From the NCBI GenBank assembly GCA_945861865.1, contig CAMAWN010000001.1, forward strand, positions 62,001 through 126,000: 64,000 nucleotides of DNA. Reading direction: 5' to 3'. The notes beneath the pieces were generated by a model. That model saw only the letters and a program-made list of their open reading frames with translations, had not been told where the DNA came from and did no database searches. Of this stretch, positions 50,805-60,056 are shown piece by piece. The DNA comes from Candidatus Kuenenia stuttgartensis (GTDB lineage: Bacteria; Planctomycetota; Planctomycetia; Planctomycetales; Planctomycetaceae). Each line of letters begins with the position of its first letter. The stretch's first letter is position 1. The translations under genes were made by a program, and so were the position numbers.

Positions 50805-50870
50805 TGGTTGATGTGTACCACTCGTCGAGTTTCCGATGCTGCGGACACAGCTTGAAGCAAGCTGTGTCCC
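50728..50870. repeat. Paired hairpin element
   Basis: ggcacagcttgcctcaagctgtgtgcc (50728-50754) and ggacacagcttgaagcaagctgtgtccc (50843-50870): each self-complementary and complementary to each other. Confidence 0.85.
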
Positions 50871-50982
50871 TGAGAATTCTGCAATTCCTTAAACGGCTTT
50901 CGTCGCTGTCGCGCGCCGAATGATCTCCTCGGGCTTGATGCGGCTCAAGCCTGACACCCTCTCCTCGGATTTATCGATCTGG

Positions 50983-52062
50983 TTATGCCGGTCTACGAGA
51001 GACATTCTCCAACGCCCATTCCGCAGCCTCGCGCACGAGCGGTTCGTCATCGTGCAATGCACGCTCAAGCACCGGCCGAGCGTGCAAGTCATGCGAACTC
51101 CCCAGCGCGATCGCCGCGTTCCGCAACAAAGCCGCACGGCCGGTGCGGTGTAGCGGAGTCCCTGCGAAGGCGACCTCAAATCCGTTTTGATCCAGCGACA
51201 GCAGCCACTCCAAATCAACAGGATCAAGCTGCTCACGCGGCGCGAACGCAGGCTCGTGCGACACCGGAGCTTTGTGATTCCATGGGCAGACGTCCTGACA
51301 GACGTCGCAGCCGAAGACCCAATCGCCGATCTGCGAGCGCAGCTCGGTGGGGATCGGCTGATCGCGCAGTTCGATCGTGAGGTACGAGATGCACTTTCGC
51401 GCGTCGAGCACATACGGCTCGACGAAGGCATCGGTTGGGCAAGCATCCAGACAGCGCGTGCAAGTGCCACAGTGCGACGTGTGATGCGGCTTATCCGGTG
51501 GCAGTTCAATGTCGGTCAAAAGCGCGGCGAGAAAGAAGAAGCTGCCGAGTCGCTTGTTGATCAGCATGGTGTTCTTGCCGAACCAACCCAGTCCGGCGAG
51601 CTTGGCGAAGTCACGTTCGAGCAACGGAGCGGTGTCCACGCAACCGCGAGTCCGACATCCCGGCCGCTGCTCGTGCAAGAAGTCGGCCAGCGACTTCAGT
51701 CGCTCGCGCAGCACATCGTGATAGTCGCATGACCCGCGCGCGTAACTTCCGATGCGGCCGTGGAGCAGGTTTTCAATCTGCCCGGCGGAATGTGCTGAGG
51801 CGGGCAGGTTGGAAACTTGCCCCACGAAATAATTCATCGCCAGCATGACGACGCTGCGCACCGGCGGCAGTACTCCCGAGGGATGCTCGTAAGCCGCCTC
51901 GCGGCGCGGGATGTAGTCCATCTCCCCGGCGAATCCGCGATCCAGCCAGCGTTGCAGCCAATCGAATCCGTCTGGTCGCACCGCCGCCGCGATGCCGCAC
52001 AGGTCGAAGCCCAGTTCGCGGGATTTGTCCTTCAATGCGGATTCGAGCGGGATTGCGGACAC
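50983..52062 (-). CDS. queG: Epoxyqueuosine reductase
   Basis: 'CGTCTRCLDACPTDAF' and 'CDVCQDVCPWN' Fe-S motifs, 'VDTAPLLERDFAKLAGLGWFGKNTMLI'; HEAT-like C-terminus; GTG start proposed. Confidence 0.93.
   Translation of the reverse strand: MSAIPLESALKDKSRELGFDLCGIAAAVRPDGFDWLQRWLDRGFAGEMDYIPRREAAYEHPSGVLPPVRSVVMLAMNYFVGQVSNLPASAHSAGQIENLLHGRIGSYARGSCDYHDVLRERLKSLADFLHEQRPGCRTRGCVDTAPLLERDFAKLAGLGWFGKNTMLINKRLGSFFFLAALLTDIELPPDKPHHTSHCGTCTRCLDACPTDAFVEPYVLDARKCISYLTIELRDQPIPTELRSQIGDWVFGCDVCQDVCPWNHKAPVSHEPAFAPREQLDPVDLEWLLSLDQNGFEVAFAGTPLHRTGRAALLRNAAIALGSSHDLHARPVLERALHDDEPLVREAAEWALENVSRRPA
51760..51825. repeat. Paired inverted repeat inserted in frame in queG
   Basis: gtggagcaggttttcaatctgcccg / cgggcaggttggaaacttgccccac, about 21/25 complementary; encodes VGQVSNLPASAHSAGQIENLLH. 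Confidence 0.88.
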
Positions 52063-52207
52063 GCAGCAGCCCTTGAGAACTTGACCATTGGGAAACTCGG
52101 TCGTTGCGAGGCTTTTCCGCCTGATGGTAGCATGTGCCCCTTCCGCGACCACCGGTTGTTGATCCCGCCAAACGTCCCGCCGCGATTCGCCTCTTCGGGA
52201 GTTGTCC

Positions 52208-55200
52208 ATGAAATCCTGTTGGCTCAAGTTACTCGTGCTGTTGCCGCTGGCCTGGTGGCTGACCTGCTGCGGGATGAGCGCGCTTTCGCCGACGTTTGAT
52301 CTCGGCCTGCCAACCGCTGATGCCGCCGACCAACCGGCGGCGGACGCCGGCGCGATCGACTTTGAGAAACAGATCAAGCCGATCTTCGCTAAGCACTGCG
52401 TCGAATGTCACAAGGCGGACAAAGACGAATCCGGCTACCGCTTGGACCTCGGCGACTTAGCGATCAAAGGGGGCGACCGCGGCGCGGCTATCGTCCCCGG
52501 TAAGAGCGACGAGAGCCTTTTGTTTCAGGCATTGATTGGCAAAGGGGAGGTCACCGCAATGCCGTATGAAAAGCCTCGGCTACCGGCTGCGGACATAGAA
52601 CTCATCAAGAAGTGGATCGACGGTGGTGCGAAGGTGCCGGTATCCGACGCGGCCGGTGCGGTCGTCAAAAGCAATCACTGGTCGTTCCAACCGATTCGTC
52701 GGCCAGCGATGCCGAAGTTCGTAGTCCCGCCTTTAGGTGGAACTACGAACCCGATCGACGCTTTCGTGCAAGCGCGACTCGAACGCGAAGGACTCGCACC
52801 GTCACCCGAAGCGGATCGGCCGACGCTGATTCGGCGGCTGAGCCTCGATCTGCTCGGTCTGTTGCCGAGCGCGGACGACGTGCGCGAGTTTGTGAATGAC
52901 AAAGAACCCGATGCTTACGAGCGACTGGTCGATCGGCTGTTGGCGTCTCCGGCCTACGGTGAACGACACGGGCGGCATTGGCTCGACGTCGCGCGGTACG
53001 CCGACTCGAACGGCTTCACGATTGATTCGGCTCGGCAGATTTGGAAATACCGCGAGTGGGTCATCAACGCGATCAACGCCGACATGCCGTTCGATCAATT
53101 CACCGTCGAACAACTGGCCGGCGACTTGCTGCCGAACGCGACGACCGAGCAACTTGTTGCGACCGGCTTTCATCGCAACACGCTGGTCAACGAGGAGGGT
53201 GGCACCGATCAAGAACAGTTCCGCGTCGAAGCGGTTGTCGATCGCGTCAGCACGACCGGCGCGGCGTGGCTGGGTCTGACGATCGGCTGTGCTCAATGTC
53301 ACTCGCACAAGTTCGATCCGATCTCACAACGCGACTTCTACAAGGTCTTCGCGGTGTTCAATCACTGCGACGAGCCGAGCCTGCCGGTCCCGTCTGCCGA
53401 TCAACTCGCGGAACAAAAGCGGCTCGATGCCGAAGTCGCGGATGCCGAAAAACCGCTCAAAGAACTCGATGCCGAGTTGCTGAAGAATCTGCCTGATTGG
53501 GAACGCTTGGTCGCGTCGCAGTCCGAGGGAAGCTGGACGATCCTCGATCCGACCGTGTGGAAAACGGACAAAGGAGCGACGCTGACGAAGATCGAGGGCT
53601 CGACGTTGCTCGTCGATTTCAGCACACCGGCCAACGACGTTTACACGATCACGTTCGATCCGCCCGCCGACACGCCGATCACGGCGATCCGCCTCGAAAC
53701 GCTGAATCATGCCAGCCTGCCGATGATGGGCCCCGGCCGAGCCGAAGGAAACTTCGTGCTCAGCGAGTTTGACGTGCTGCTGGAAGAGGGCGGAATTCGG
53801 AAGGCGGAGGGCGGAAAAGAAAATCCCTCACCCCTCATCAAGGCCATCGCCGATCACTCGCAGGACGGCTATCCGGTCTCAGACGCAATTGACGGCAAGC
53901 CGACGACCGGCTGGGCGATCAATGTGAAACCAAACTCTGGCGAGATGTTGAATGTCCCGCGCGAGGCGGTCTTCTTTCCGAAAGAGCCGATCGTTGCGAA
54001 GCCCGGTTCCAAACTGATCGTGAAGATGCACCAGTTGCATTCGGTGCCGAACTATCTCGTCGGCTGCTTCCGCATTTCGGTCAGCGGAGCATCCGCCGAC
54101 GTTCTCTCTGTCCCTGCGAGCATCAAGAAGATCGTCGCGACTCCGGCCGACAAACGCTCGAAGCAGCAAGTCGCTCAACTGCAAACCGCGTTCAAAAACA
54201 CCGACCCGCGCCGCAAGCCGCTCGCCGACAAATTGGATGGTTTGAAGAAACAGCTTGATGCGTTGAACAAGTCGATCCCAACAACGCTCGTGATGAAAGC
54301 GAAAGCGGAACCGCGTTCGACACACATCATGATCCGCGGCGACTTCCTGCGCAAAGGAGCCGCTGTCGAACCCGGCGTTCCGGACGTGCTGCCAGCGATT
54401 CACCTGCCGCAAGGCCAAGACCTCGACGCCAAGAAACGCACCGCGTCCGCGCGGCTCGAATTCGCGAAGTGGCTTTGCTCACCCGACAACCCGCTGACCG
54501 CACGCGTCACCGTCAACCGCGCCTGGCAAACCTTCTTCGGAGCCGGGCTGGTTCCAACCGAGAACGACTTCGGAACACAAGGCGATCTGCCGACGCACCC
54601 AGAGTTGTTGGATTGGCTGGCGTACGAATTCGGAATTCGGAATTCGGAGGTGGAAACAGATGCCGACATTCCGACTTCCGACTTCCGACTTCCGACGTTG
54701 TTCAGCCTCAAGCGTCTGCACCGTGTGATCGTCACCAGCGCGACGTACCGCCAGGCATCGCACATGCGGCCAGAACTGCGCGAACGCGATCCGGCGAACA
54801 AGTTGTTGGCTCGGCAATCGCGACTGCGTCTGGAGGCGGAATTGATTCGCGACGTGTGCCTCTCGGCCAGCGGCTTGCTGACTCGGCATCTCGGAGGGCC
54901 GGGAGTCAATCCGCCGCAGCCGGAAGGCATTTACATCGTCACGCAGCAAAAGAAGCCGTGGGCCGAGAGCACCGGCCTCGATCGTTATCGCCGTGGCATG
55001 TACACCTATTTTTGGCGAACCAGTCCGTACCCGATGTTGCCGACGTTCGACGCCCCCGATGCGAACGGCACCTGTACGCGCCGCAACCGCTCGAACACGC
55101 CGCTGCAAGCGCTGACGATCGCCAACGATCGTTCCTTCCACGAGTTCGCAGTCAGTCTCTCCGAGCGGATCCTGTCGTTCGGCCCGCTGCCGCCGACTCC

Positions 55201-55426
55201 GCCACCGTCTGTTGCTGACAGCGACGACGCGCGACTGTGGCAAGCGGTCGAGTTGTGTAACTCGCGCACGCCAACCGATCGGGAACTGCGAAAGCTGCGC
55301 GAATTCTTGAACGCTCAACGCGCCGCCTTCGCGGCTGATCCGAAAGACAAAGACCCCACGAAATCCGCCTGGATCGCAGTCGCCCGCGTGCTGCTGAACT
55401 TGGACGAGTTCATCACCCGCGAATAA
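52208..55426 (+). CDS. PSD1 / DUF1549-DUF1553 planctomycete cytochrome C protein
   Basis: 'IFAKHCVECHKADKDESGYRLD', 'LIRRLSLDLLGLLPS', 'RHWLDVARYADSNGF', 'RVTVNRAWQTFFGAGLVPTENDFG'. Confidence 0.95.
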   Translation: MKSCWLKLLVLLPLAWWLTCCGMSALSPTFDLGLPTADAADQPAADAGAIDFEKQIKPIFAKHCVECHKADKDESGYRLDLGDLAIKGGDRGAAIVPGKSDESLLFQALIGKGEVTAMPYEKPRLPAADIELIKKWIDGGAKVPVSDAAGAVVKSNHWSFQPIRRPAMPKFVVPPLGGTTNPIDAFVQARLEREGLAPSPEADRPTLIRRLSLDLLGLLPSADDVREFVNDKEPDAYERLVDRLLASPAYGERHGRHWLDVARYADSNGFTIDSARQIWKYREWVINAINADMPFDQFTVEQLAGDLLPNATTEQLVATGFHRNTLVNEEGGTDQEQFRVEAVVDRVSTTGAAWLGLTIGCAQCHSHKFDPISQRDFYKVFAVFNHCDEPSLPVPSADQLAEQKRLDAEVADAEKPLKELDAELLKNLPDWERLVASQSEGSWTILDPTVWKTDKGATLTKIEGSTLLVDFSTPANDVYTITFDPPADTPITAIRLETLNHASLPMMGPGRAEGNFVLSEFDVLLEEGGIRKAEGGKENPSPLIKAIADHSQDGYPVSDAIDGKPTTGWAINVKPNSGEMLNVPREAVFFPKEPIVAKPGSKLIVKMHQLHSVPNYLVGCFRISVSGASADVLSVPASIKKIVATPADKRSKQQVAQLQTAFKNTDPRRKPLADKLDGLKKQLDALNKSIPTTLVMKAKAEPRSTHIMIRGDFLRKGAAVEPGVPDVLPAIHLPQGQDLDAKKRTASARLEFAKWLCSPDNPLTARVTVNRAWQTFFGAGLVPTENDFGTQGDLPTHPELLDWLAYEFGIRNSEVETDADIPTSDFRLPTLFSLKRLHRVIVTSATYRQASHMRPELRERDPANKLLARQSRLRLEAELIRDVCLSASGLLTRHLGGPGVNPPQPEGIYIVTQQKKPWAESTGLDRYRRGMYTYFWRTSPYPMLPTFDAPDANGTCTRRNRSNTPLQALTIANDRSFHEFAVSLSERILSFGPLPPTPPPSVADSDDARLWQAVELCNSRTPTDRELRKLREFLNAQRAAFAADPKDKDPTKSAWIAVARVLLNLDEFITRE
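52718..52749. repeat. Palindrome inside PSD1 coding sequence
   Basis: ttcgtagtcccgcc-ttta-ggtggaactacgaa, encodes FVVPPLGGTTN in frame. Confidence 0.85.
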
Positions 55427-55449
55427 TCTCTTTGAACGAGACCTGCCCA

Positions 55450-56922
55450 ATGAACCTCGAACAACATCATCTCCGAGAAATCACTCGCCGCCATTTCTTC
55501 GCGAACACCGGAGTCGGTCTCGGCTCGGTCGGGTTGGCGTCGTTGCTGGCCAAAGACAGTCTGCTCGCGGCACCGGCGGCGAGTTCGTCCGGAGACGCGG
55601 CGCGTGTGACCAATCCAATGGCTCCGCGCGATGGGCATTTTCCGGCGCAAGCCAAGCAGGTCATCCACTTGTTCATGGCGGGTGGGCCGAGCCAGCTTGA
55701 GCTGTTCACTCCGAAACCGAAGCTCATCGAAATGGATGGGCAGGTCATTCCGGAATCGTTCGTCGCTGGCAAGCGGTTCGCGTTCATCAAGAAGGACGCC
55801 AAGCTGCTGGGGTCGGTGCGAAAATTTCGGCAATGGGGCGAGTGCGGCGCGACGATCAGTGAAGCGTTGCCACATCTCGGTTCGATCGCGGACGACGTGG
55901 CATTCATCAAGAGCATGAAGACCGAAGTCTTCAATCATGGACCGGCCAAGCTCTACATGAACACCGGCTTCGAACGCTTCAGCGGCCGACCGGCGATGGG
56001 AGCGTGGGTGACGTACGGCATCGGCAGCGAAGCGGACAGCCTGCCCGGCTTCGTGGTCATGCACAGCGGCCCGCGCGGCCCGCGCGGCGGCACACCGCTC
56101 TGGGCCAGCGGCTTTTTGCCGACCACTTATCAAGGCGTGCCGCTGCTCAACGGGGCCGAGCCGATTTTGAATCTGTCGAATCCGGCCGGTATCAGCGAGG
56201 AACGGCAAGGGGATTTTGTTTCGACCGTGAAAGACCTCAATGCCGAACGGCTGAAACTCGTCGGCGACCCGGAGATCGCGACGCGGATCGCGGCCTACGA
56301 GATGGCGTATCGGATGCAGACGAGTGCTCCCGAACTCATCAATCTCGGCAGCGAGACCAAAGAAACGCTGGACCTGTACGGCCTGAAAGATCCGTCGAAG
56401 CCGAGCTTCGCGCGGAATTGCCTGCTGGCTCGGAGGCTGATCGAACGCGGCGTGCGGTTCGTGCAGCTGTATCACACGGATTGGGACCATCACGGCAATC
56501 CCGGCACGGACCTCGGCAAGGCGCTCGATGATCGCTGCCAGGAAACGGATCAACCGGCCGCCGCGCTGGTCAAGGATCTCAAGCAGCGCGGGTTGCTCGA
56601 CGACACGCTGGTCATCTGGGGCGGCGAGTTCGGTCGCACTCCGCAAGGCGAACCGCGCGACAAACTCCCCGGCCGCGACCATCACCTCGAAGCCTTCACG
56701 ATGTGGATGGCCGGTGCCGGCGTGAAACCCGGCCAGTCCATCGGCCAGACGGACGACATCGGCTACTACATCACCGAGGACCAAGTCCACGTCCACGACT
56801 TGCAGGCGACCATCATGCACCTGCTCGGCCTGGACCACAAACGCCTGACCTTCCGCTTCCAAGGCCGCGACTACCGCCTGACGGACGTCGGCGGCAATGT
56901 TGTGCAGAAGCTGCTGGCGTGA
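55450..56922 (+). CDS. DUF1501 domain protein
   Basis: 'TRRHFFANTGVGLGSVGLASLL', 'VIHLFMAGGPSQLELFTPKP', 'VIWGGEFGRTPQG'. Confidence 0.95.
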   Translation: MNLEQHHLREITRRHFFANTGVGLGSVGLASLLAKDSLLAAPAASSSGDAARVTNPMAPRDGHFPAQAKQVIHLFMAGGPSQLELFTPKPKLIEMDGQVIPESFVAGKRFAFIKKDAKLLGSVRKFRQWGECGATISEALPHLGSIADDVAFIKSMKTEVFNHGPAKLYMNTGFERFSGRPAMGAWVTYGIGSEADSLPGFVVMHSGPRGPRGGTPLWASGFLPTTYQGVPLLNGAEPILNLSNPAGISEERQGDFVSTVKDLNAERLKLVGDPEIATRIAAYEMAYRMQTSAPELINLGSETKETLDLYGLKDPSKPSFARNCLLARRLIERGVRFVQLYHTDWDHHGNPGTDLGKALDDRCQETDQPAAALVKDLKQRGLLDDTLVIWGGEFGRTPQGEPRDKLPGRDHHLEAFTMWMAGAGVKPGQSIGQTDDIGYYITEDQVHVHDLQATIMHLLGLDHKRLTFRFQGRDYRLTDVGGNVVQKLLA

Positions 56923-56932
56923 CGATTCCCGA

Positions 56933-58318
56933 TCAGCAACCGAGCACATGCCGCAAGGCGCCGTCCAGCATTGGGCATCGGAACTGATAACCGGTTTCTT
57001 GCAAACGATTCGGCACAACGCGCGTGCTGGCGAGCAGCAATTCTTCGCCCATTTCACCCAGCAGCAGTCGAACGGCGAAAGCGGGCATCGGAAACACCGT
57101 CGGACGACCAAGCACTCGGCCGAGCGTTTTGGTGAAGTCGCGATTCGCCGTTGGTTCGGGCGAGACGGCGTTCACTGGACCGGAAAGCTCGTCATGCGTG
57201 ATCGCGTGATGGATCGCACCGACCACATCGTCGATCGCAATCCAACTCCAAAATTGCTGGCCCGAACCGACGACTCCGCCGGCGCACAGTTTGAATGGGA
57301 GCAACATCTTCTCGAGCGCGCCGCCGCGCGGAGTCAGCACGACTCCGATTCGCAAATTGACGACGCGAATGCCGGCGGCCTGAGCGGGTTCCGTGGCCGC
57401 CTCCCAATCGCGGCAGACGTTGCACAAATAGCTGGAGCCGGGATGGCTGGTCTCGGTCATCACGTTGTCACCCCGTTCGCCGTAGAAACCGATGGCCGAT
57501 GCGCCGACCAGCACGCGCGGTTTGCGGGATAACTTTGCGAGTGCTTCGCTCAGCACGCGTGTCCCGATGACTCGACTATCGCGGATGCGAGCTTTCTTCG
57601 CGGTGCTCCAACGACTGGTCGCGATGTTCTCGCCAGCAAGATGCACGACGGCATCAAGTCCTTCCAGTTTGGCCGCGTCGATGATGCCCTCTTGAGGATG
57701 CCACTCGACTTCGTCCGGTCCACGAGCAGTCCCGCGAACGAGTCGCACGACACGATGTCCGCCCGTCGTCAAAAATGGCACGACCGCCGAACCAACCAAT
57801 CCCGTTGAGCCTGTTACTAAAATGTTCATCGCACGAATTCCTTGTTGCTCTTTCGCCGTCTGATGAGCGGCTAGATCAGCGGCGGTGATGCGATGCCGGT
57901 ACGCGAATGTCCGCTCGATCGACTGCCGAATGTTCCGATTCAGCAGCGTACGTCCGATCATACCGAACGGCCCGTTGTAGTGGATGCGGTCCTCCAACCA
58001 ACTTGCCGAGTTGCTTGAATCGGCAGGCGTCATTCGATGCGTGTGCTCCCAATTCGCGAACGGGCCGACGATCTGCACGTCGCGAAAGCCGATCCCATCG
58101 TCGAGGGCGTCATGCTCGGCGACCATGCGTTGCCAAAACGGTCCGATCCGAATCGCCAATTCGGCTCGATCACCATTCGCGAGCGATCGGGCGGGTTGCC
58201 GGATTTCGATGTGCTCCCACGGTGGCAACAGTCGTTCGAACGCACCGGGCCGCGCGTGCCAAGCGAACAGGTCCTCGGCCGAGGCGGGCATCAAACTGCG
58301 TTGGATGAACTCTGGCAT
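56933..58318 (-). CDS. TIGR01777-family epimerase fused to an N-terminal SRPBCC domain
   Basis: N-terminus 'RSLMPASAEDLFAWHARPGAFERLLPPWE'; 'ILVTGSTGLVGSAVVPFL', 'ASAIGFYGERGD', 'WIAIDDVVGAIHHAI'. Confidence 0.92.
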   Translation of the reverse strand: MPEFIQRSLMPASAEDLFAWHARPGAFERLLPPWEHIEIRQPARSLANGDRAELAIRIGPFWQRMVAEHDALDDGIGFRDVQIVGPFANWEHTHRMTPADSSNSASWLEDRIHYNGPFGMIGRTLLNRNIRQSIERTFAYRHRITAADLAAHQTAKEQQGIRAMNILVTGSTGLVGSAVVPFLTTGGHRVVRLVRGTARGPDEVEWHPQEGIIDAAKLEGLDAVVHLAGENIATSRWSTAKKARIRDSRVIGTRVLSEALAKLSRKPRVLVGASAIGFYGERGDNVMTETSHPGSSYLCNVCRDWEAATEPAQAAGIRVVNLRIGVVLTPRGGALEKMLLPFKLCAGGVVGSGQQFWSWIAIDDVVGAIHHAITHDELSGPVNAVSPEPTANRDFTKTLGRVLGRPTVFPMPAFAVRLLLGEMGEELLLASTRVVPNRLQETGYQFRCPMLDGALRHVLGC

Positions 58319-58509
58319 GGACTCCTCAACCGCAATGTCCTTCGTGAATTCACCGAGTAGGGCGGATCGTATCGGCAGTTTGGCGGAACTCGACCGGCAC
58401 AGTCGATTCTTCCCGCAGGTCTCGGCTTGCTGGTGCCGATTTCTACCGATAGCATCGGCCCCCCTTGATGCTTCCGGGCGTAAACTTCCGGGGTCACGGA
58501 GTCTGAATC

Positions 58510-60024
58510 ATGCTGCGCGTTCTCAGCAACCCCCAACGTTTGTGTACCGGCTTGACCCGGCGCGATCTGCTGCAAGTCGGTGGACTCGGCGTCGCAGGCT
58601 TGGGTTTGGACACGTTGCTGACGCACGAGTCCGCGAACGCGGCGAGTAGTTCGCGAGTGCAAGGTGAACTCAGCGGTTCGTTCGGCAAGGCCAAACGCTG
58701 CATCGTTTTGTTTTTGTACGGCTCGCCGAGTCAGCTTGAAACGTTCGACATGAAGCCGAACGCTCCGGTCGAGATTCGCGGCACGATGCAGCCGATTCCG
58801 TCCTCGCTGCCCGGTTGCGACGTCTGCGAACACTTGCCGCACATGGCCAAGATCATGGATCGCACAACTGTCGTGCGGTCGCTGACGCATCCGCATCCGA
58901 TCCACGGCGTCGCGTATGCCATGACCGGCGCGTCGGCTCTCGACGTGAATGCGGAGCTCGAACCGAACGACCCGCGGCATCATCCGTACTTCGGCTCGGT
59001 GGTCGAGTACTTCGATCGTCAGCGTCGCGGCGGCAAGCTCGGAGACTTCGTGCAGAACGCCGCGCTGCCGTTCCCCTTCAGCACCCAGCGAGTCGATCAA
59101 CCATTCCGAGCTGGCCCGTACGCCGCGTTTCTCGGAGGTGCGTACAACCCGACCTGGACCGAGTTCATTGGTCAAGGGACCAAGACGATCACGAAGGCTC
59201 GTCCCGGTTTCTCGTGGACGGGTCTCGAACCGTATCTCGGCTGCACGCCCGATTCGCACTTCCGCATGGCCGCGACCGACGCTCCGAAAGACATGACCGT
59301 CGATCGCATGAGCCGCCGCCGTTCGCTGCTGCAACAGTTCGAGGATCAACGCCGTGATCTCGAGCGTTCGCTGGCCGGAACATCGCACAGCAAGATGCAG
59401 GAGATGGCGTTCTCGCTGATTAGTTCGACGAAAGTCGCCGACGCGCTCGACGTGCGCAAGGAATCGCCGGAGACGCGCGAGTCGTATGGCATGACGCTCT
59501 TCGGTCAGTCGTGTCTCGCCGCGCGACGAATGCTCGAAGCGGGCACTCGGCTGGTCTCGGTCTTCTGGGATGAATACGGACTCGCGGGTGATGCGTGGGA
59601 CACGCACTACGAACACTTCCCACGCATGGTCGATCAACTCCTTCCCGGTTTGGACAAGGCGTATGCCGGTTTGATCCTCGACCTCGAACGACGCGGGATG
59701 CTCGACGACACGCTCGTCGTCTGCATCAGCGAGCACGGTCGCACTCCGAAGATCAACAAGGCTCAAGACGGCGGCCGCGATCACTGGTCGCAGGCGTACT
59801 CGGCTCAATTCGCCGGCGGCGGCATCGCGAAAGGCCGAGTCCTCGGGGCGACCGACGCTCATGCCGCCGAGGTCACCGATCATCCACTCTCGCCGAAAGA
59901 CATGTTGGCGACGATGTACCACCTGCTGGGCATCGACCCGCACGCCGCGCTGCCCGACCGAGTCGGCCGCCCGCAACCGATGCTCCCCGAAGGCAGCCAC
60001 GTCGTCACCGAGATGCTGGCGTAG
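58510..60024 (+). CDS. DUF1501 domain protein
   Basis: 'LTRRDLLQVGGLGVAGLGL', 'CIVLFLYGSPSQLETFDMKP', 'VVCISEHGRTPKINKAQDGGRDHW'. Confidence 0.95.
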   Translation: MLRVLSNPQRLCTGLTRRDLLQVGGLGVAGLGLDTLLTHESANAASSSRVQGELSGSFGKAKRCIVLFLYGSPSQLETFDMKPNAPVEIRGTMQPIPSSLPGCDVCEHLPHMAKIMDRTTVVRSLTHPHPIHGVAYAMTGASALDVNAELEPNDPRHHPYFGSVVEYFDRQRRGGKLGDFVQNAALPFPFSTQRVDQPFRAGPYAAFLGGAYNPTWTEFIGQGTKTITKARPGFSWTGLEPYLGCTPDSHFRMAATDAPKDMTVDRMSRRRSLLQQFEDQRRDLERSLAGTSHSKMQEMAFSLISSTKVADALDVRKESPETRESYGMTLFGQSCLAARRMLEAGTRLVSVFWDEYGLAGDAWDTHYEHFPRMVDQLLPGLDKAYAGLILDLERRGMLDDTLVVCISEHGRTPKINKAQDGGRDHWSQAYSAQFAGGGIAKGRVLGATDAHAAEVTDHPLSPKDMLATMYHLLGIDPHAALPDRVGRPQPMLPEGSHVVTEMLA

Positions 60025-60056
60025 CGCATTCCACCAAAGCGAAGCGTGCCGTCAGG

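Noticed and set aside
55315-57111. 598 aa minus-strand ORF opposite DUF1501
   Set aside because: Antisense shadow; plus-strand DUF1501 motifs are unambiguous.
58291-60000. 569 aa minus-strand ORF opposite DUF1501
   Set aside because: Antisense shadow with no recognizable domain.
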